In this document: positions 59,097 to 64,000 of the stretch, in pieces | Layout of the letters: every line of letters starts with the position of its first letter | Numbering within the stretch: position 1 is the stretch's first letter | NCBI GenBank assembly: GCA_015680685.1 | Contig: MNCI01003927.1 | Coordinates: 509,116-573,115, forward strand | Reading direction: 5' to 3' | Source: Gnetum montanum | Taxonomy: Eukaryota; Streptophyta; Gnetopsida; Gnetales; Gnetaceae | DNA length: 64,000 nt | The notes under the pieces: generated by a model | Databases searched by the model: none | The model's input: the letters and a program-made list of their open reading frames with translations, nothing else | Told to the model about the DNA's origin: nothing | Translations under genes and position numbers: made by a program

Positions 59097-59963
59097 TGAA
59101 GAGCAGTGAGGTACCCCTATGCCCAACCATACGAATCACAAGTGTTCACATGCGATTCAGTCAAATTCTGCAAACTTTGTAGTTTCTGGTGCATTAGTCT
59201 TCTAGAAAGTGAATCTTTGCCTCAAGGTCAATCGTTATCTTCCCAATTACACTTGTGATGTACATTGGTATGGTTAAGTGTAATTGAGGCATTTGATTTT
59301 TATCATTTTGTATTTTATGGTTTGGTGTTCAAAGAGAGATAAAAGTAATTGGATTAACTAATTTAAACTAACTAATTAACAAGTGTCTAACTAGTCCTAA
59401 CATAAGCATCCGGTCCCACTTTCCACACACGTCCTGAACTCACGTATCTAGTACTGGGTTACCAAGCACTATGCTACTAGGTGTACTAAGCAATAACGCT
59501 GCTGGGATTACCAAGCAAATACATGTTACACTCGAAGTGGTCATCCTTATGTGTTTAATTTATCTTGCTTAATTGCTTCATTAACTTAATTATTAGAAAA
59601 TATTTGATAAATAATTGAAAGCATTAAATGCATAAATAAATTATTTAATCTATCCAAAGTGCTAAGAGGTTTATTAGAAAGATTGTCTTTATTGCTGCAC
59701 ACATTGTCGTGCTCAGGTATAACAATGCTCGAATACATACACTTAATGACTCTTGCTACGGGCACTCGGAAGGAAAATTCTAACTCTCAAATAAAAAAAC
59801 TGCAAGAACTTCACTGCTAAAAAATCTTTGTTGAAATAAATGCAACTGATGGATGCATATTTATAGTCGAATACAAACACTACATCAATGCATGATACAA
59901 TGCATCAACGAGGCCTAGTCAACAAGGCCTTGTGAACATAGCCAACCAAACTATGACTCATCA
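59097..59963 (-). repeat. 3' LTR of element G
   Basis: 867 bp, TGAAGAGCAGTGAGGTACCC to ATGACTCATCA. TATA-like minus CTATAAATA at 59858-59866. The U3 has CATCAATGCATG, ATGCATCAACG and CTAGTCAACAAGGCC type palindromes instead of GATATC. Confidence 0.8.
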
Positions 59964-60169
59964 TGTCCTCACAAATGAATGAAAACTCATCCTTGAGTTC
60001 TTTTACAAAATTGGGAAGGTATGGGATTATTGATTGACTTTTCTCAAACAAAATAGATAGATTGACTTGATAAAAAATGGAGTGCCGGGGTGTACGAATC
60101 AACACATTACAAAAAATGACAATGTTCATGACACAAAATTGAACACCATGACATGACTCTTCAAAATCA

Positions 60170-63060
60170 GATAGCATGTTCCTTGATGGCATGAAGTTTG
60201 GTGGAGAAGATCAGAGAGTCCTAGGTGATGGTGGCTCCTAAGGTTCTGAGGGACCTTCACTAGCTTCACGCATAGGCGGTGGTTAAGGAAGCTATGGTTG
60301 TCCTATTGTTGCTACAACTTTTTGTGAGAGGTGGAAAGCATCTAGTAGTGCTTTCATTTTCTTCTCCTTATGAGATCATGTGTTATCCATGTAGCTTTGC
60401 TAATGTAGATCAGAACAGGCACATCCTAGGGACATGGGATTGCTAGAAACAATTTTGTAGTGTTGATGAACGAGGTAGTGAACTGTTTGCGTTCAATGTC
60501 GAACACTCTGACTATGTCCTTCAATTCCTAGTAATCATTCATCCATTTGGCTAGGTTCTCAGTAGTTGATTACTGGTTTGTGAACTATGCTATGAGAACT
60601 TCGAGTTTAGTGTTTGTAGTCTCAAGCTTTTGCTTAGTCTATTTATGATACATGAACTTTGCCTTGTAAAACAAATACAAGCTAGCCACTTATTTCTTTA
60701 ACTTTGATCGTGGTCGTCTGATAGTTAGCATTGCCAAGTTTGTGTAACAGAGATTGGCCAACTCCATGTACTCTATCATTTCTTCAATTTGCAACTCCTT
60801 TAGGTGGATCTCCATTTTATTGTAGGCATCAATCCCATCAACGATGGGTTGCTAAACCTCTTTTCTTTGTTAGAGTTGCTAGAGGGATTCATTTATTTTC
60901 ACCTTTTCCATTTGGATGTGTCTCATTGACTTTCTTCTACAGGCATACCTAGTCTCTGTAGTTATTCTTCACTTTTTCAAACTTGAGGGCCTCATTCTTC
61001 CAGGCAGCACTCTCGATGGCAGACTTCTAGTGCAAGGCACAAATTTCATCCATTGATAGATTTCAATTCTCTATAGCCAATCTCTTCAATTCAGTGTTCA
61101 CCCTGGCAAGTTGCTCCTATTGTTGATGAATAAATTCTTACATCTATTCCTTCTAGGCATCAACATTGCATAGGCAATGATTCTTTGCAGTCAAAGTCTC
61201 GTTTTCTTAGTGCATCTGAGCCAAATCCTTTTGAATTGAATACATTTTTGCTTTAACTATGGACTAGTTGAAGATGGTTATTATTGCCTCCTCCTCAACA
61301 TTCTTACATCATTCTTGAAGCTATAGGAAAGCTTCATCTTTTGTTACTATTAGGTTGAGGATTGTAGGATTAGCAAGGCAAGTACATAGTTTGGTAATCT
61401 TCACGACCAAGTGTTGATTTTGTTTTTGAGCTGTTTTGAGTTTCCCCTCCAAAATGATGCACTTCCCCCTTGTGTCTAGCAGCTTCAACTAGGTTGTGAT
61501 GATGTTTTTTGAAAAATTGAAGATGCCCAGAATCAGTTGCCCAGTCCCCACCAGTCAATCTAGAAATTCTTCATGCTGGGATACATTCAACTTCCCATTG
61601 ACCATGCCTACAGATATCTGCACATCTCGAAGTGCAAATATGTTTAGTATAGATGCTGAAGGTGCATTTAATGCTTTGGCAACACACTTAGCAACAACTT
61701 TAGCCACTATTTCTTGCCCTTGGTGTTGCATCACCAAGACAATTGTTCCTTTGCCTTCCTCAAAATGCACCAAGAAAGTGGTACCATTCTTAGAGATTTT
61801 TGAGAATAAATGATGTTGAGCTAATGACACCGTCACCTCCTGAATATTGGGATCTAACCTCATAGGCAACTACGTTCATTGGGTAGAGAAAATTGGTCCA
61901 CCCCTCTCCATCTAGCTAACTATTTAGGACATCTTGCTAAGGCGAATCATTGCTGGTTAATAGATAGATGGATCTACCCCACTCATTTTTGCACATTGCT
62001 CTTACTCACTCAAGAGCTGCTCTCAGATTTTATGCAGGTGCTCAATGGCCACGCGGGCTTTTGACATTGTTTCTTGAGTGGGCAGTGGTGGTGGATGCTC
62101 CTCTTCTTAAGTCATTGTTAACATCTTATCTTTCATGATTTCGGATAATGAGGCCAAAGGAGCATGCCTGATTGTATCATTGGAGTAGTAGACAATTCTT
62201 GTTCTTTTGCAGAGTTTTCGGATAAGGCACGAAAATGGTAGAGTTTTCCTTCCACATTCATTTCTTTGAAATGCTTCTCGATCTCTAAGTAGATTAGTTG
62301 TGGAATGTTGATGGAAAATTTCCTACTTAGAGTGGCACATGCTTTGGTGGAGAAAGCAATTACCTTGCTTGGCCTTACCATTGGATTGAGGTGATAGGTT
62401 GCAATTTTGGAATAGATTTGCTTCACCAATGTGAGCATGTTATACTCCTTATGGTCAACCCTGTAGGACTACTGAGTCCACTCCCTCTTGGCCTCAAGAT
62501 CACCTTTCATTGATAGTTCTACCAACTATAACCCTAGTGCCTGTGCGATAGCTTTAGCCAAGTAGAACACTTGAATGTCCTTGATCTTGATAGTGGACCT
62601 TGGCCTTCTATTGCTCCAAAAGAGATATGTCTCTCCCATGTATCACTCCCCATTGGATGTAATGATTGGCCACATAGGAGAGGTTTGCAGTTGAGTCTTG
62701 GCATCTATTGGAGCTTTCTCTAAGAATGGTCCAAAGTTAATTTCTTGAAGAACTAATCATTGGATTTTTTAGGACTTGATAATGTCAAGGCAAGCTTGAT
62801 TTAAAGTGACTTCAAGCCTTGGCACAGGTCTAGGCACTTCTCCTCATTGTGATTGTTCTGTGGGAACTTCTTCTTTTAGAATCTGTTAGACAAATTCCAC
62901 TTGGGGCTCCTCAAGAAGAGGTTCCATTGCATGGGTTGCCTCTGGTGGTTCTTGGACTTATTCGATGGCTTCTTCTAGCTCTGGGCCACTTCTTCCTTAT
63001 TTAAGAGGGTTCTCCTCCCTATGGGCATTTCAGTTTTGGTTCCATCTATAATCACAATGA
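60170..63060 (-). pseudogene. Long accessory ORF of element G, many stops, function unknown
   Basis: On the minus strand a coding-like reading runs for about 950 codons with a few frame changes. N-terminal part: acidic, Pro-rich (EPPEATHAMEPLLEEPQVEF, about 62890). Then a globular-looking part with MWPIITSNGE, TYLFWSNRRPRSTIKI and the open stretch 62133-62438 (MLTLVKQIYSKIATYHLNPM). Then 61555-61869 (TTFLVHFEEGKGTIVLVMQH), then a long probable coiled coil (61500-60550: NVEEEAIITI, LARVNTELKRLAIEN, IDAYNKMEIHLKELQIEEM). It ends with a Pro-rich tail near 60220. The stops are mostly TAG or TAA at positions that look like former Gln codons. The location just upstream of the PPT matches the shorter accessory ORF in C. 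I recognise no enzyme. Confidence 0.55.
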
Positions 63061-63227
63061 GACCATGGGTTAGTAATTGTTATGTAACTTAAAGTAATTG
63101 GGATATCTTTATCTCTTAAGGATAGTTACACTTGGCTAAGTTGTGATTATGGCTAATTTAATCATTTCAATTATTATTTTATTCATGTGTTACTATTAAT
63201 AAGTCATCTTGGAGGTTGTTGAAAGGG

Positions 63228-63509
63228 TTAACTTTCGAAAAAAAATCGATGTTTGTATATTGTTAAGGTTATTAACCCTTTGGGGGAATTAGAAAATTTT
63301 TTAAAAAAATTCATCATTTTTCCATCAGAAACCTTAAGGTTTGTGGCCTCCACAATAAAGATCTTATCTTTGGTAAGTGAAAGATTGAAAAACGGAGTGA
63401 TTTGGACAAATGGTTGGGAAGTTATGGGCTTTAGAAGGTTTTGGGCTTTGAAAAATTGCAAAAACTCCTCATGTGTTATGGGGCAAATGTAAAAAATTCC
63501 TAAGTGCAT
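63228..63509 (-). pseudogene. Small ORF upstream of the accessory ORF in element G
   Basis: 93 open codons: MHLGIFYICPITHEEFLQFF, then SLTKDKIFIVEATNLKV and SDGKMMNFFKKF. It is in the same frame as 62133-62438 but separated by about 170 bp of AT-rich, stop-rich DNA. It may be the true N-terminus of the accessory protein (with an intron between) or a chance ORF. Confidence 0.35.
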
Positions 63510-63870
63510 GGTGATATATATAGTAATTTTGTGATGCGTTGACGAGGCCTCATTGATGTGGTTGGCTACATTGATGAGGGTTTGTTGATGTAGTTGTTGA
63601 CCACCGTAGACGATTGTTGACTTTGGTCAACCTTGCAAAATACAAAGAATTTTTGAATGAAATTGGGATCAAATGAAAGCTCAAAAGGCCAAGAACAATA
63701 TGAAAACATGAGAAGAGGGTGTTGAAGCTCATAAATTTGGAAAAATTAATTTAGGAGATGAATGAAATAAAAGGTTAAGGAGCATTGAGTGGAATACCCA
63801 ATGAAATATGCGAAAGATAGGATTGTAGTAATGTTAGAGGTAAGGGACCTTAACTAGCCAAACCAAGAGC

Positions 63871-63923
63871 TATGCAAGTGTGTCCTCCCCATAGTAGGCT
63901 CATGACATTGTTGCACTTGCATA
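63871..63923 (-). ncRNA. Conserved inverted repeat block, element G copy
   Basis: TATGCAAGTG (63871-63880) and CACTTGCATA (63914-63923) are perfect complements. Context shared with C (26815-26867) and D (35520-35571), including CCTCCCC next to the first arm. Confidence 0.5.
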
Positions 63924-64000
63924 ACCTTAACTAAGGAGTCTATGGGCCCCACAGATGATTTAATGATTATGAAAAGTTAAGGATCAACCAAAAAGAATCT

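Larger units (their letters stand above)
59097..64000 (-). mobile_element. Element G: TGATGA-family LTR element with long accessory ORF, continues past window
   Basis: The 3' LTR (59097-59963) is followed by a PPT-like GTGAGGACA (minus) and the sequence CTCAAGGATGAGTTTTCATT, which matches the PPT-proximal DNA of C and D. The internal region holds a 3-kb accessory ORF, a smaller ORF and the conserved inverted repeat, and runs out of the window. Its gag and 5' LTR should lie to the right. Confidence 0.75.

Overview
The window is nuclear DNA of a land plant with a large, repeat-filled genome, most likely a gymnosperm. This rests on wall-to-wall old LTR retrotransposons, C-to-T/G-to-A decay, LINE remnants, a decayed organellar rRNA piece and only a few broken host genes. 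The species is inferred, not shown. I see no bacterial-type operon, CRISPR array, tRNA gene or intact RNA gene. Three runs of N (10348-10702, 27494-27541, 56410-56506) and a single N at 105 interrupt the assembly.

Layout. (1) 455-7815: element A, a minus-strand Ty3/gypsy element of Athila/Tat type with decayed gag, protease, RT, RNase H and integrase. (2) 7876-8131: a minus-strand jacalin-lectin-like exon. (3) 8672-15586: element F, a complete Ty1/copia element with a 5-bp target duplication. (4) 16850-17235: an antisense, decayed organellar (probably mitochondrial) large-subunit rRNA fragment. (5) 17470-22561: element B, a relative of A that has lost RT to integrase. (6) About 24000-39180: a chromodomain Ty3/gypsy element, K, split by two later insertions. 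Element C (24255-30750, target duplication AACAT) and element D (33533-38873, target duplication AGCAC) are both gag-only relatives of A. (7) 40190-40880: LINE ORF1 remnant. (8) 41213-41735 plus 49837-49860: a Bet v 1/MLP-like pseudogene split by element H (41741-49831, target duplication GTTAG). (9) 52931-54260: two LINE pieces in opposite orientation. (10) 54482-55377: solo LTR E. (11) 55928-56347: a coding-like stretch with an internal protein repeat. (12) 57230-57877: a GC-rich, intronless fasciclin-domain gene or pseudogene. (13) 59097 to the window end: element G, with a roughly 3-kb degenerate accessory ORF.

Seven LTRs (A, B, two of C, D, E, G) share the TGATGA...TCATCA ends and the R-U5 side, and all lie in the same (minus) orientation. 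Their U3 ends differ and carry lineage-specific short palindromes. In A to D a motif nearly identical to the true polypurine tract recurs inside the element and separates internal modules. C, D and G share a conserved inverted repeat in the internal 3' region. C and G carry a minus-strand accessory ORF just upstream of the 3' LTR.

The most interesting material is therefore this family: an autonomous-type member (A), gag-only members (B, C, D), an accessory ORF of unknown function, repeated PPT-like motifs and a candidate RNA hairpin. No element looks able to transpose by itself.
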